Assembly (NCBI GenBank): GCA_035626475.1
Contig: DASPNP010000022.1
Span: 185,056 to 249,055 of the forward strand
Length of the DNA stretch: 64,000 nt
Direction: 5' to 3'
Source: DASPKT01 sp035626475
GTDB taxonomy: Bacteria > Pseudomonadota > Alphaproteobacteria > Azospirillales > Azospirillaceae
In this document: positions 33,425 through 42,914 of the stretch, one piece after another
How the letters are laid out: each line of letters opens with the position of its first letter
How positions within the stretch are numbered: position 1 is the first letter of the stretch
Made by a program: the position numbers and the translations under genes
Notes under the pieces: model-generated
Seen by the model: the letters and a program-made list of their open reading frames with translations, nothing else
Database searches by the model: none
What the model was told of the DNA's origin: nothing

Positions 33425-34474
33425 ATGAAGCGTCTGCGCAAGCGCGTCCTGGTGACGGGCGGGGCGGGGTTCCTGGGGTCGCACCTGTGCGAGCGGCTGC
33501 TGGCGGAAGGCTGCGACGTGCTGTGCGTCGACAACTTCTTCACCGGCACCAAGGACAATGTCGCGCATCTGATGGGCAGCCCGCATTTCGAGCTGATGCG
33601 CCACGACGTGACCTTCCCGCTCTATGTCGAGGTCGACGAGATCTACAATCTCGCCTGCCCGGCCTCGCCCATCCACTACCAGCACGACCCGGTGCAGACG
33701 ACCAAGACCAGCGTCCACGGCGCCATCAACATGCTGGGCCTGGCCAAGCGCGTGCGCGCCAAGATCTTCCAGGCCAGCACGTCGGAGGTCTATGGCGACC
33801 CGTCGGTGCACCCGCAGCCCGAGACCTACCGCGGCAACGTCAACCCGATCGGGCCGCGCGCCTGCTACGACGAGGGCAAGCGCTGCGCCGAAACCCTGTT
33901 CTTCGACTATCACCGCCAGCACAATTTGAACATCCGCGTGGCCCGGATCTTCAACACCTACGGCCCGCGCATGCACCCCAACGACGGGCGGGTGGTGTCG
34001 AACTTCATCGTGCAGGCGCTGAAGGGCGAGAACATCACCATCTATGGCGACGGCAGCCAGACCCGCAGCTTCTGCTTCGTCGACGACCTGATCGAGGGCT
34101 TCATCCGCCTGATGGCGGCGCCCGACGACGTGACCGGGCCGATCAACATCGGCAATCCCGGCGAGTTCACCATCCTGGAGCTGGCGGAGGCGGTGGTGCG
34201 GCTGACCAACTCCAGCAGCCGCTTCGATTTCCGCCCGCTGCCGGTGGACGATCCGCTACAGCGCAAGCCGGACATCGCCCGCGCCCGCGACCTGCTGGGC
34301 TGGCAGCCGACCATCCCGCTGGAGGAGGGGCTGAAGCGGGCCATCGCCTATTTCCGCAACCTGCTGGAGACGCGCGGCGACATCGCCCCGGTCTCGACTC
34401 AGGCCGAGGGCATGCCGGCCCCGGCGGCGCGCAAGGCGTCCGCCAGCCGCGGCGCCAGCGCGTCCAACGCGTAA
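33425..34474 (+). CDS. UDP-glucuronate decarboxylase (UDP-xylose synthase)
   Basis: Starting at ATG 33425 the protein has 349 residues. The extended SDR fold is clear: TGGAGFLGSHL at 11-21, DNFFTGTKDNV near 36-46, and LACPASPIHYQ near 76-86, a UXS hallmark. STSEVYGDP (with E121), the catalytic Tyr148-x3-Lys152 in YDEGKR, and NTYGPRMHPNDGRVVSNF follow. It oxidises and decarboxylates UDP-glucuronate to UDP-xylose, a donor for the nearby glycosyltransferases. The final 30 residues are an Ala/Ser-rich tail, and the last 76 bases overlap the opposite-strand glycosyltransferase gene. The in-frame sequence before 33425 has no homology. Confidence 0.93.
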   Translation: MKRLRKRVLVTGGAGFLGSHLCERLLAEGCDVLCVDNFFTGTKDNVAHLMGSPHFELMRHDVTFPLYVEVDEIYNLACPASPIHYQHDPVQTTKTSVHGAINMLGLAKRVRAKIFQASTSEVYGDPSVHPQPETYRGNVNPIGPRACYDEGKRCAETLFFDYHRQHNLNIRVARIFNTYGPRMHPNDGRVVSNFIVQALKGENITIYGDGSQTRSFCFVDDLIEGFIRLMAAPDDVTGPINIGNPGEFTILELAEAVVRLTNSSSRFDFRPLPVDDPLQRKPDIARARDLLGWQPTIPLEEGLKRAIAYFRNLLETRGDIAPVSTQAEGMPAPAARKASASRGASASNA

Positions 34475-35475
34475 TCCGCCGCCACCCGGGCGCGGCCGGC
34501 CCTCCCCATGGTCCGCCGCAGCCCGGGATCGGCGCGCAGCCGCTCCAGCGCCGCGACCCAATCGCGGGGGGAGCCGGCCAGGAAGCCGCTGACGCCTGGG
34601 TCGACGATGACGCGGTTCTCCCCCACGGGGGAGGCGACGACGGGCCGGGCGGCGGCCATGTACTGCAGCAGCTTGTAGCCGGACTTGCCGCGGGTGAAGG
34701 GCGTGTCCGGCAGCGGCATGATGCCGACGTCGAAGCCAGAGATCTCATCCGCCTCCGTCGCCTCCGACCAGGGGCGGAACGCCTCCGGCACGCCCGGTAG
34801 GCCCACCGGCGCGGCACCGACCGTCACCAGGGTCAGCGGACCCGTCTCCGCCAGCCGGCGCAGCGGCTCCGCCACCTCCGCCAGATAGGCGGCCGAGGAG
34901 GGGGTGCCGATCCACCCCACCCGGAAGCCGCCCCCATCCGCCTCGCGCGGCGCGTAGCGGGCAAGGTCGACCGGCGTCGGCATGCGGTGCAGGCGCCGGG
35001 CGCCGGCCGCGCGGGCCCATTCCTCCAGATGCGCATTGGCTGTGACGGTCAGCGCCGCCCCCGCCACCAGACGCTCCAGCTTGCCCGACAGGCCGGGCCG
35101 GCCGGCATAGCGGCGGTGCCAGGCATCGTCGAAATCCAGCGCGTAGGGCGTGCCGGCCAGCAGCGCCGCTTCCACCCCGGTCGGCAGCCAGGGCAGCGCC
35201 TCCTTCTCGATCCACAGCAGGTCGAAAGCGCCACGGTCCCGCAGCGCGCGCAGCCGGCGGGCGTAGTAGCGGGCGAGGGCCAGCGGGTCGGTGCGGCGGC
35301 CGGCGAACTGCCGCTCAAGATATGGATCGTCGAAGAAGGGCCGCACGGCCACGTCCAGCCCCGCCTGCGCCAGCCAGGGCAGAGGGTCGAAGAAGCGCAG
35401 ACGGCTGCTCGGCCCCAGCCGGTCGTAGCGGGGCAGGGCCAGGACCCGCAGCGGCGTCACCTCCGTCGCGGTCAC
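34399..35475 (-). CDS. glycosyltransferase (GT-B, family 4-like)
   Basis: This 358-residue protein opens with RVLALPRYDRLGPSSRLRFFDPL, a common start in this group. The donor domain includes FRVGWIGTPSSAAYLAEVAEPL near 184-205, DVGIMPLPDTPFTRGKSGYKLLQYMAAARPVVASPVGENRVIV near 249-291, and GFLAGSPRDW. The latter residues supply the sugar-nucleotide site. Sugar specificity is not readable; UDP-xylose made by the gene next door is one candidate. It overlaps the upstream TPR methyltransferase by four bases (35472-35475) and is convergent with the UDP-xylose synthase. Confidence 0.85.
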   Translation of the reverse strand: MTATEVTPLRVLALPRYDRLGPSSRLRFFDPLPWLAQAGLDVAVRPFFDDPYLERQFAGRRTDPLALARYYARRLRALRDRGAFDLLWIEKEALPWLPTGVEAALLAGTPYALDFDDAWHRRYAGRPGLSGKLERLVAGAALTVTANAHLEEWARAAGARRLHRMPTPVDLARYAPREADGGGFRVGWIGTPSSAAYLAEVAEPLRRLAETGPLTLVTVGAAPVGLPGVPEAFRPWSEATEADEISGFDVGIMPLPDTPFTRGKSGYKLLQYMAAARPVVASPVGENRVIVDPGVSGFLAGSPRDWVAALERLRADPGLRRTMGRAGRARVAADYALDALAPRLADALRAAGAGMPSA

Positions 35476-37013
35476 GCCTTGCGGACGACCGCCAGGATGC
35501 CCTCGACGGGCTGGCCGCCCTCCTGCCGCAGCGTGGTGGAGCGCAGCTCCAGCATCGCCAGACCGGCAGTCTTCAGCGCCTGCTCGACATAGTCGCGGCG
35601 ATGCGTGTAGCGGCCGCTCTCCCGCAGCGTGAAGGGGGCGGCCCAGGGCTCCGCCGCCTCGACCGTGAGGATGCCGAGGCCGTGCGTGTTCAGCGCACCG
35701 GCCAGCGCGCCCACCGGGCCGCCGAGATCCCCGAAGTAGCAGAGCACGTCGCCCATGACGGCGATGTCAAAGGCGGCCGGGCGGGCGGCGAGCCAGCCCA
35801 CCAGCTCCGCCTGCTCCAGCTCGTCATAGATGCGCCGGGCGGCGGCGATCTCGATCATGCCCATGGACAGGTCGACGCCGCGCAGCTGCCGCGCATAGGG
35901 GCGCAGCGCCTCGCCGGCCAGGCCGGTGCCGCAGCCGGCGTCCAGCACCTCGCGGTCGGCCGCCGGGGTGCCGGCATATGTCGCCAGCGCCTCGCGGATC
36001 AGCGCCGGGACGCGGTAGTCCAGCCCCTGCACCGTCTCGTCGAAGCGGCGGGCCGAGGCGTCGAACAGCTGCTCGACATAGGCGCCGTCGGCGCGGTCGG
36101 GCGCCTTCTCCAGTCCCAGCGCGGCGGCGGTGTGGCGCAGGATCGGGTGGTCGCCGGCGGCCATGCGCCAGCGGGCGACGAGGCCCTGCACCTGCTGGCC
36201 CTTGCCCGCCGCCTGCAGCGCCGCGGCCGTCTGGCCCAACTCGACATGCGCGCCGGCATGGTCGGGATCGATGGCGAGGGCTGCCAGCGCCTCCTCCGCC
36301 GCGCGCTCGGGCTGGCCCAGGCCGCGCAGGCTGAAGGAGAGGTGGACCAATGCCGAAAGGTTGCGCGGCTCGATCTGCAGCGCGTGGCGCAGTTCCGCCA
36401 CGGCCTCCTCGTGGCGGCCGGTCTCGCCCAGCACGATGCCGAGATTCAGGTGCGACACGGCCAGCTCCGGCCGCAGCGCCAGGGCGGCGCGGTACCACTC
36501 GACCGCGCCCTCCATCACGCCCATGCGGCGGTAGGTCAGCGCCAAATTGCCGGCGGCCTCGGCATAGGTGGGACGGGCGACCAGGGCGTTCTTGTAATGC
36601 TGGATCGCGACGTCCAGGTGGCCGGCCTCGAAGAACAGCGTACCCAAGTTGAAGTAGGCCTCGGCCAGCAGCGGCTCGCGCTCGATGGCGTCGACATAAT
36701 GGACAGCGGCCTCGTGGGCCATGCCCAGCGCCTGGCAGGCGGCGCCGAGATTGTAATGGTGGACGGCCACATCGGGCGCCAGGCGGATCGCCTCGGCATA
36801 GGCGGCGCGGGCGCCGTCATAGTCGCCCTGCGTCTCCAGCGCGAAGCCGAGGTCGCCGTGCAGATCGTCCCGGGTCGGGGCCAGCTCGGCGGCGCGGGTC
36901 AGCAGCAGGGTGGCGCGCGCCATGTCCCCGGCCTCCATCGCCGCCTGCGCTTCGGCATACAGCGAGTCGGCGTCGGTGTTGGCGCCGAGGGAGGTAAGCG
37001 TAAGGTCGGTCAT
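35472..37013 (-). CDS. TPR-repeat protein with C-terminal methyltransferase
   Basis: Starting at ATG 37013, the protein has 513 residues. About eight tetratricopeptide repeats occupy residues 15-280 (for example HYNLGAACQALGMAHEAAVHY and AYFNLGTLFFEAGHLDVAIQHY). They are followed by a class I methyltransferase from about 350 with motif I VLDAGCGTGLAGEAL, GVDLSMGMIEIA and FDIAVMGDVLCYFGD. TPR-methyltransferases of this type are common in alphaproteobacterial glycan loci; the TPR part probably docks a partner. The start ATGA-overlaps the downstream glycosyltransferase. M51 of a longer frame, at 37034, is an alternative start. Confidence 0.87.
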   Translation of the reverse strand: MTDLTLTSLGANTDADSLYAEAQAAMEAGDMARATLLLTRAAELAPTRDDLHGDLGFALETQGDYDGARAAYAEAIRLAPDVAVHHYNLGAACQALGMAHEAAVHYVDAIEREPLLAEAYFNLGTLFFEAGHLDVAIQHYKNALVARPTYAEAAGNLALTYRRMGVMEGAVEWYRAALALRPELAVSHLNLGIVLGETGRHEEAVAELRHALQIEPRNLSALVHLSFSLRGLGQPERAAEEALAALAIDPDHAGAHVELGQTAAALQAAGKGQQVQGLVARWRMAAGDHPILRHTAAALGLEKAPDRADGAYVEQLFDASARRFDETVQGLDYRVPALIREALATYAGTPAADREVLDAGCGTGLAGEALRPYARQLRGVDLSMGMIEIAAARRIYDELEQAELVGWLAARPAAFDIAVMGDVLCYFGDLGGPVGALAGALNTHGLGILTVEAAEPWAAPFTLRESGRYTHRRDYVEQALKTAGLAMLELRSTTLRQEGGQPVEGILAVVRKA

Positions 37014-37176
37014 GCGCTGGGGCCCCTGTCTCATGCCCGCGGTTCTCACGAAAGAGACAGCGGAATCAAGCGACAGAATAGAGTGCCGCGCGGGGCAAGA
37101 ACAGTGCAAAGCGCCGGACAAGCTTGCGGCAGGGGTACCTCGAAGAGTAGGAATGTGTGTGGCTGCATCCCGCCAC

Positions 37177-37198
37177 GCCAGCATGGCTGCATGCTGGC
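37177..37198. promoter_or_regulatory. inverted repeat upstream of the ParA-like gene
   Basis: GCCAGCAT (37177-37184) and ATGCTGGC (37191-37198) flank a six-base centre, 21 bases before the GTG start. The right side contains GCATGCTGGC, the same 10-base word (GCATGNTGGC) that recurs four times after the gene. A partition or autoregulatory site is likely. Confidence 0.55.
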
Positions 37199-37219
37199 AT
37201 TATTCCGGTGGAGCTGCGC

Positions 37220-37846
37220 GTGACCAGGGTCCTCTCGATCATCAGCACCAAGGGCGGCACCGGCAAGACGACGCTGGCGCTGAATCTCGCCGTGTCCTTC
37301 CGCGAGGCGCGCAAGTCGGTCGTCGTGCTGGACCTCGACCCGCAGGCCACCGCCACCGCCTGGAGCGACGCGCGCCAGGACGGCGACAGCCTGTCGGTGC
37401 TGTCCTGCCAGCATGGCCGCCTGCCGGCGGTGCTGCAGGCGGCGCGCGAGGGCGGGGCCGACCTGGTCATCATCGACACGGCGCCGCATTCCGAAGCCGC
37501 GGCCCTGGCGGCGGCCAAGGCGGCCGACCTGATCCTGATGCCGCTACGGCCCGAGATCTTCGACCTGCGGGCCATCGCCAACACGGTGGAGATGATCCAG
37601 GTGGCGAAGAAGCAACCTGTGGCGGTGCTGAACGCCGTGCCGGTGCGCGGGCCCAAGGTGGCGGAGGCGCGTGGCGCCCTGGCGGAGATGCAGCTCGAGA
37701 CCGCTCCCATGACCATCGGCAACCGCGCCGCCTTCGGCTATGCCGCCATCGCCAGCCAGGGGGTGGAGGAGTACGAGCCGGACGGCGTCGCCTCGGTCGA
37801 GATCAAGGCGCTGCGCAAATGGATCGCCAAGCGTATCCCGGGCTGA
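37220..37846 (+). CDS. ParA-family ATPase (small, ParF-like)
   Basis: I choose the GTG at 37220, behind GTGGAG at 37208-37213, giving 208 residues. The deviant Walker A is STKGGTGKTT with signature Lys11 and Lys16. VVVLDLDPQATATAW near 34-48 is the A' motif and DLVIIDTAPHSE is Walker B. No N-terminal DNA-binding helix-turn-helix is present, so this is the short ParA type (ParF, MipZ, McdA-like) that dimerises with ATP on DNA and moves cargo. A ribbon-helix-helix gene follows 186 bases later, as in ParF-ParG pairs. An earlier start at 37157 would run through the inverted repeat and is not favoured. Confidence 0.87.
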   Translation: MTRVLSIISTKGGTGKTTLALNLAVSFREARKSVVVLDLDPQATATAWSDARQDGDSLSVLSCQHGRLPAVLQAAREGGADLVIIDTAPHSEAAALAAAKAADLILMPLRPEIFDLRAIANTVEMIQVAKKQPVAVLNAVPVRGPKVAEARGALAEMQLETAPMTIGNRAAFGYAAIASQGVEEYEPDGVASVEIKALRKWIAKRIPG

Positions 37847-37895
37847 GGCTTTCCCGTCTCCGGGTCCCGCGAGCCTGCCGGCTGCGCCGGTGGAG

Positions 37896-37972
37896 GCGGG
37901 CATGATGGCCCCGCTCGCGGATGCGGGCATGATGGCCCCCGCCGGCGAATGCGGGCATGATGGCATGGTGGC
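37896..37972. repeat. direct repeats between ParA-like and RHH genes
   Basis: GCGGGCATGATGGC occurs three times, at 37896, 37923 and 37951 (27- and 28-base periods). A variant, GCATGGTGGC, follows at 37963. Each contains GCATGNTGGC in the same orientation. Regularly spaced repeats between a ParA gene and a ribbon-helix-helix gene look like a partition centromere or operator array. Confidence 0.6.
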
Positions 37973-38032
37973 ATGCCGCTACCCCTTTCTGGTAATCTCG
38001 CCCCGACTGTCCCCTTTCACAGGAATGAGATC

Positions 38033-38329
38033 ATGGCCGCGAAGCGACCCGCTCTCGGCGCCGCTCTGAAGGCCGCCGCCGCCCCCGCGAAACCCGAGCC
38101 CAAGCGCGCCGACCCGGCGCCTGCGCCCGCCACGGAGGAGCGCCGCTACGTGCCCCCGCCCTCGCGCAAGGGCACCGCCCCTGTCACCGTCCACCTCTCG
38201 CCCGACGCCCGCCGCATCCTGCGCCAGCTGGCCCTGGACGAGGACAGCAGCGTCCAGGCGCTGATGGTGGAGGCCGTCAACATGCTGCTGGCCCAGCGTG
38301 GCAAGCCGGAGATCGCGGCGCCGCAATGA
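38033..38329 (+). CDS. ribbon-helix-helix protein, likely ParA partner
   Basis: This 98-residue protein starts at ATG 38033 behind AGGA at 38021. Residues 1-48 are a disordered Lys/Arg/Ala/Pro-rich tail. Residues about 50-90 form a ribbon-helix-helix: strand PVTVHL, then helix DARRILRQLALDE, then helix SVQALMVEAVNMLLAQRG. ParG-type partners have the same layout, with a flexible basic tail that stimulates the ParA ATPase and a fold that binds DNA repeats. The position after the ParA gene and the repeat array supports that role. An antitoxin is the alternative, but no toxin gene is adjacent. Confidence 0.75.
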   Translation: MAAKRPALGAALKAAAAPAKPEPKRADPAPAPATEERRYVPPPSRKGTAPVTVHLSPDARRILRQLALDEDSSVQALMVEAVNMLLAQRGKPEIAAPQ

Positions 38330-38360
38330 GGCCGCATTGAGGGGCGCTCAAGGACCAAGC

Positions 38361-38443
38361 GTAGGTCGCATGGAGCCGAAGGCGTAATGCGACGCTTCTC
38401 CGGCGGGTATGTCGCATTGCGGCTTCGCCTTCATGCGACCTAC
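38361..38443. repeat. extragenic palindromic element
   Basis: Two 33-base arms (38361-38393 and 38411-38443) are imperfect inverted copies, each ending in GTAGGTCGCAT or its complement, around a 17-base loop. It lies between the RHH gene and the end of the convergent HAMP-PAS gene, where it may act as a bidirectional terminator. Its ends resemble the element near 47.9 kb. Confidence 0.7.
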
Positions 38444-38471
38444 GGTTCAGGACCATCGAAGGAGGCCGCCT

Positions 38472-39698
38472 TTACCTCTCCACCCGCTCCGGAGTCTCGC
38501 GCCTGACGCGGGCGAGTTCCTCGCGGGCGGCTCGGGCGTCCGCCTGGGCGGCTTCCAGGGCCTGCTGGTGGCGCTTGCGCTCGCTGGCGTCCATGACCAG
38601 CAGCACCTGGCGCTCGGACTGGGCGGCGCGGTGCAGGCGGGCCTCCAGCCAGATGCCGTCGCCGGTCTCGATCTCCGCCTGGCCCTCGCCGACGGCCAGC
38701 GTCCGGCGCAGCGCCTCGACCCGCCAGCCGCGCGCCCGGGCGGCTTCCAGCAGCGCGTCGATGCCGGTGGCGTCCTGGCGGCCGTCGGGCCGGAACAGCA
38801 GGTCGAAGGTCTTGTTGGCGGCGGCGATGCGGCCGCCCGTCTCCAGCAGGCAGACGGCCTCGCCCAGCGTGCCCAGCGTCGCCGACAGGCTGCGCGCCTG
38901 CTCCAGCTCCGCCTCCAGCCGGCGCTTCTCCAGGGCACCCAGGCGCAGCGTCTCCAGCGCCCGGGCGAGGTCGCCGATCTCGTCGCGGCGGGCGAGCTTC
39001 GGCACCGGCAGCGCCAGATCCTCCACCCCGATGCGGTTGACGGCCTCCGCCAGCCGCGCCAGCGGGCGCACCACCTGACGGCCGAAATAGAGGCTCAGCG
39101 CCGCCATGCTCAGCAGGGTGGTGAGGGCCACCGTGGCGAAGCCGGCATGGGCCAGCAGGACCGAGCGCCCGTGCGCCTCAGCCGCCTCGGCCGCCAGCCG
39201 CGCCTCCATGCGGCGCTGGAACTCCTGGATCGGCTGCATGACCTTGTCGCGGGCGATGTCGTAGCTCTGGTCGAACAGCAGGCCGCGGGCGCGGCCCAGA
39301 TCGCCGCGGTCGACCCAGCGGATCGCCTCCGCCTCCACCCGGCCCAGCCCCTCCGCGTTGGCGTGCGACTGTTCGATCAGCGCCAGCTCCTGCACGGGCG
39401 CGCCCAGGTAGCGCAGCTCGGTCAGCACCCGGTCGCGCGTGCGGGTCTCCTCCAGCTCGCGCCGGTAGGTCTCGAGATGCCGTGGCTCGCCGAAGGTCGC
39501 GTAGAAGCGGGCGGAAGTGGAGAGGATGTCAGCCGCCTGCACCAGTTCGCGGCCCAGGCGCGAGAACTCGGCCTGCCGGGCGAGCGCCGCGCGCTCGCGG
39601 TCGGTGGAGGCCAGGCTGGCCAGCTGCAGCGCGATGGTCAGCACCGCCAGGGCGGCGCAGAGGCTGGAGATCAGCAGGGCGCGGTCGCGGATGCGCAT
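38472..39698 (-). CDS. membrane sensor with HAMP and PAS domains but no output domain
   Basis: This 408-residue protein has a membrane helix at about 8-28 and a periplasmic helical sensor region at about 30-180. A second membrane helix follows (LLAHAGFATVALTTLLSMAAL), then HAMP (about 205-257, with VVRPLARLAEAVNRIG and RDEIGDLARALE) and PAS (about 270-365, ending QVLLVMDASERKRHQQAL). It stops after a short coiled coil at 370-408. The usual kinase, GGDEF or methyl-accepting output after the coil is missing, and the stop is a clean TGA with no homologous frame beyond. Either it acts through a partner or it is a truncated receptor. It is monocistronic on the minus strand. Confidence 0.8.
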   Translation of the reverse strand: MRIRDRALLISSLCAALAVLTIALQLASLASTDRERAALARQAEFSRLGRELVQAADILSTSARFYATFGEPRHLETYRRELEETRTRDRVLTELRYLGAPVQELALIEQSHANAEGLGRVEAEAIRWVDRGDLGRARGLLFDQSYDIARDKVMQPIQEFQRRMEARLAAEAAEAHGRSVLLAHAGFATVALTTLLSMAALSLYFGRQVVRPLARLAEAVNRIGVEDLALPVPKLARRDEIGDLARALETLRLGALEKRRLEAELEQARSLSATLGTLGEAVCLLETGGRIAAANKTFDLLFRPDGRQDATGIDALLEAARARGWRVEALRRTLAVGEGQAEIETGDGIWLEARLHRAAQSERQVLLVMDASERKRHQQALEAAQADARAAREELARVRRETPERVER

Positions 39699-39921
39699 CG
39701 CCGTCAGCGCCCCCGCCTCACGCGGGGAGCACGCGCGTCACGGCCGTTCCCTGGCCGAATCCGCCGACGCATGGCGCCTCCCGATCCCGGACGGCGGTGG
39801 GGCTTCTCGGATGGGCCCCGCTACCCTACCGTCATGATTTGGAATGGTTCCACACTCGCGCCGCGAAGGCCAGACTCTTCGCGCGCCAAGCGGCTGGAAA
39901 GGCGTCATGGCGGCAAAGGAA

Positions 39922-39945
39922 AAGGCCCTCCGTGAGGAGGGCCTT
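39922..39945 (-). terminator. rho-independent terminator of the small-protein gene
   Basis: AAGGCCCTCC and GGAGGGCCTT form a 10-base stem with a four-base loop. On the minus strand the stem is followed by TTTTCCTTTG. It lies about 30 bases after the stop of the gene at 39978. Confidence 0.8.
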
Positions 39946-39977
39946 CTCGGAACGCTGGAATGGACCGTCGGGGAACG

Positions 39978-40175
39978 TCAGGCCTTGATATCGACCACCT
40001 GACCCCGGCCGCCGGTGGGAGCCGCCTGGGTCTGCTGCTGCTGCGCCCCCAGGAGCGCCTCCGTGCTCGCGGCCTGCTGCTCGGACGCCTGCTTCAGCTG
40101 CGAGACCTGCTGCTGGCTGCGGGCGGAGAGAAGGTTGATGGAGGAGGCGTAGGCGGCGGAGCTGTCGATCTGCAT
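39978..40175 (-). CDS. small Gln-rich protein, possibly YjfB-like
   Basis: The start is ATG 40175, behind TGAGGAA, giving 65 residues. An earlier TTG at 40190 overlaps the ribosome site. The sequence is a helix-forming Ser/Ala/Gln-rich peptide with QQQVSQLKQASEQQ near 21-34 and LLGAQQQQTQ near 41-50, ending VVDIKA. The pattern of hydrophobics around QQQVS resembles small putative motility proteins (YjfB family), but the match is weak. It has its own terminator, which supports real expression. Confidence 0.6.
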   Translation of the reverse strand: MQIDSSAAYASSINLLSARSQQQVSQLKQASEQQAASTEALLGAQQQQTQAAPTGGRGQVVDIKA

Positions 40176-40269
40176 GGTCGAGTTCCTCAAACGATCGGGG
40201 TGAGTATGGACCCGCCCGGCCGTATTGCCAAGTGACTCGATTCGCCGCCGGCCCTGCGCCGCGCGGGGA

Positions 40270-40587
40270 TCAGCCCAGCGAGCTCATGATGCTGAAGCAG
40301 AGCTGGTCGCCCTGGGCGTGCAGGGTCTTCAGCGCGTCCTTGGGCAGCGGGATGCGCTTGTCGCGGCAATAGGCCACGATCATGCGGGCGAGGTTGTAGG
40401 ACTCCACCTCCAGCTCCTGTCCCTGGCCGCCCGCCTCGCTCTGCAGCCGGACCGACGGCGGCGGGCCCTCCACCACCTGGATGCGGGTGATGCGCCGCGA
40501 CGGGTCGAAGCCGTCCAGCGGTACGGACTGGAAGACGAGCTTCAGCTCGTCGTTGGAGAAGATGATGTGCCGGATCTCGGTGATCAT
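40270..40587 (-). CDS. hypothetical protein, 105 residues
   Basis: I do not recognise this soluble protein. It begins MITEIRHIIFSNDELKLVFQ with alternating hydrophobics (beta-rich). It then has RRITRIQVVEGPPPSVRLQ and a helical part NLARMIVAYCRDKRIPLPKDALKTLH, ending CFSIMSS. A GAGGA site lies just before ATG 40587. It follows the sigma-54 regulator by 25 bases on the same strand, so it is probably co-transcribed with it and could be an accessory or target of that regulator. Confidence 0.65.
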   Translation of the reverse strand: MITEIRHIIFSNDELKLVFQSVPLDGFDPSRRITRIQVVEGPPPSVRLQSEAGGQGQELEVESYNLARMIVAYCRDKRIPLPKDALKTLHAQGDQLCFSIMSSLG

Positions 40588-40612
40588 GACGTCCTCGGTC
40601 GAGAGCGGGGGC

Positions 40613-42289
<1,677 letters not shown>

Positions 42290-42349
42290 TATACTCCCGG
42301 AAGAGGTAGGTGCGCGTCAAGGTCCTTGCATTCGGCAAGACCCAGCCGG

Positions 42350-42874
42350 TCACTTGGCGGCGATGGTCACCGTCAGCACGTCGGCATAGTCGCCGGCCGC
42401 GAGCGTCGGCGAGGCCGGCACCGACACGGACAGCACGCCGCGCCGGGGGGCGCCCGAGGCCGCGCGCTCCGCCCGCAGCCCGCCGGCGCGCTGGGCCGCC
42501 GCGTCGTCATAGGCGACGCTGTAGGGCACGCCCTGGGCGGTGCCGTCGGGGCGCAACTCGCCGCCGTTGCGCGAGGCGACGCTGACCGTGTAGCCGCCGC
42601 CGGCGTTGCAGCGCTCCTCCACCGTCGCGACCGGCTGGGCCGACTGGCCCTTCACCAGATCGACGGTGGCGGAGGTGGCGCCGAGGTCGACGGTGCAGAC
42701 CGCCGGAACGGTGCCGCGCAGCGTGAGGCTGGCGGAGGAGCCGCCGGACTGGGCGGCGGCGGTCAGGGGAAGGGCGATGAGCAGGACCAGGGAGAACAGG
42801 CCGGGTGCCGCGCGCCATGCCGGCGCGGTCCTCCGTTCACTTTCTCTACGCCCCGGCCTCCTTTTGAGGTCCAT
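42350..42874 (-). CDS. spore-coat U-type pilin subunit
   Basis: This 174-residue exported protein has a basic N terminus and a signal sequence (GLFSLVLLIALPLTAAAQ). A single beta-rich domain follows, with CTVDLGATSATVDL near 60-73, VEERCNAGGGYTVSVAS and the closing GDYADVLTVTIAAK. The cysteine pair and the DYxDxLTVT end are typical of SCPU-domain subunits assembled by chaperone-usher systems. It lies 40 bases after the tip-like subunit on the same strand and is the last gene of the pilus operon. Confidence 0.78.
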   Translation of the reverse strand: MDLKRRPGRRESERRTAPAWRAAPGLFSLVLLIALPLTAAAQSGGSSASLTLRGTVPAVCTVDLGATSATVDLVKGQSAQPVATVEERCNAGGGYTVSVASRNGGELRPDGTAQGVPYSVAYDDAAAQRAGGLRAERAASGAPRRGVLSVSVPASPTLAAGDYADVLTVTIAAK

Positions 42875-42914
42875 GGCGGGTACTCCCCCGTGAGGGCCGC
42901 CGGGCGGGGCGCCT

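Noticed and set aside
35472..37184. 57-residue N-terminal extension of the TPR methyltransferase
   Set aside because: The extension is Arg/Ser/Cys-rich without similarity to TPR and overlaps the promoter region of the divergent ParA-like gene.
37896..37972. The three direct repeats as a small CRISPR array
   Set aside because: Only three units of 14 bases with 13-14 base gaps, no leader and no cas genes; a partition or operator array fits better.
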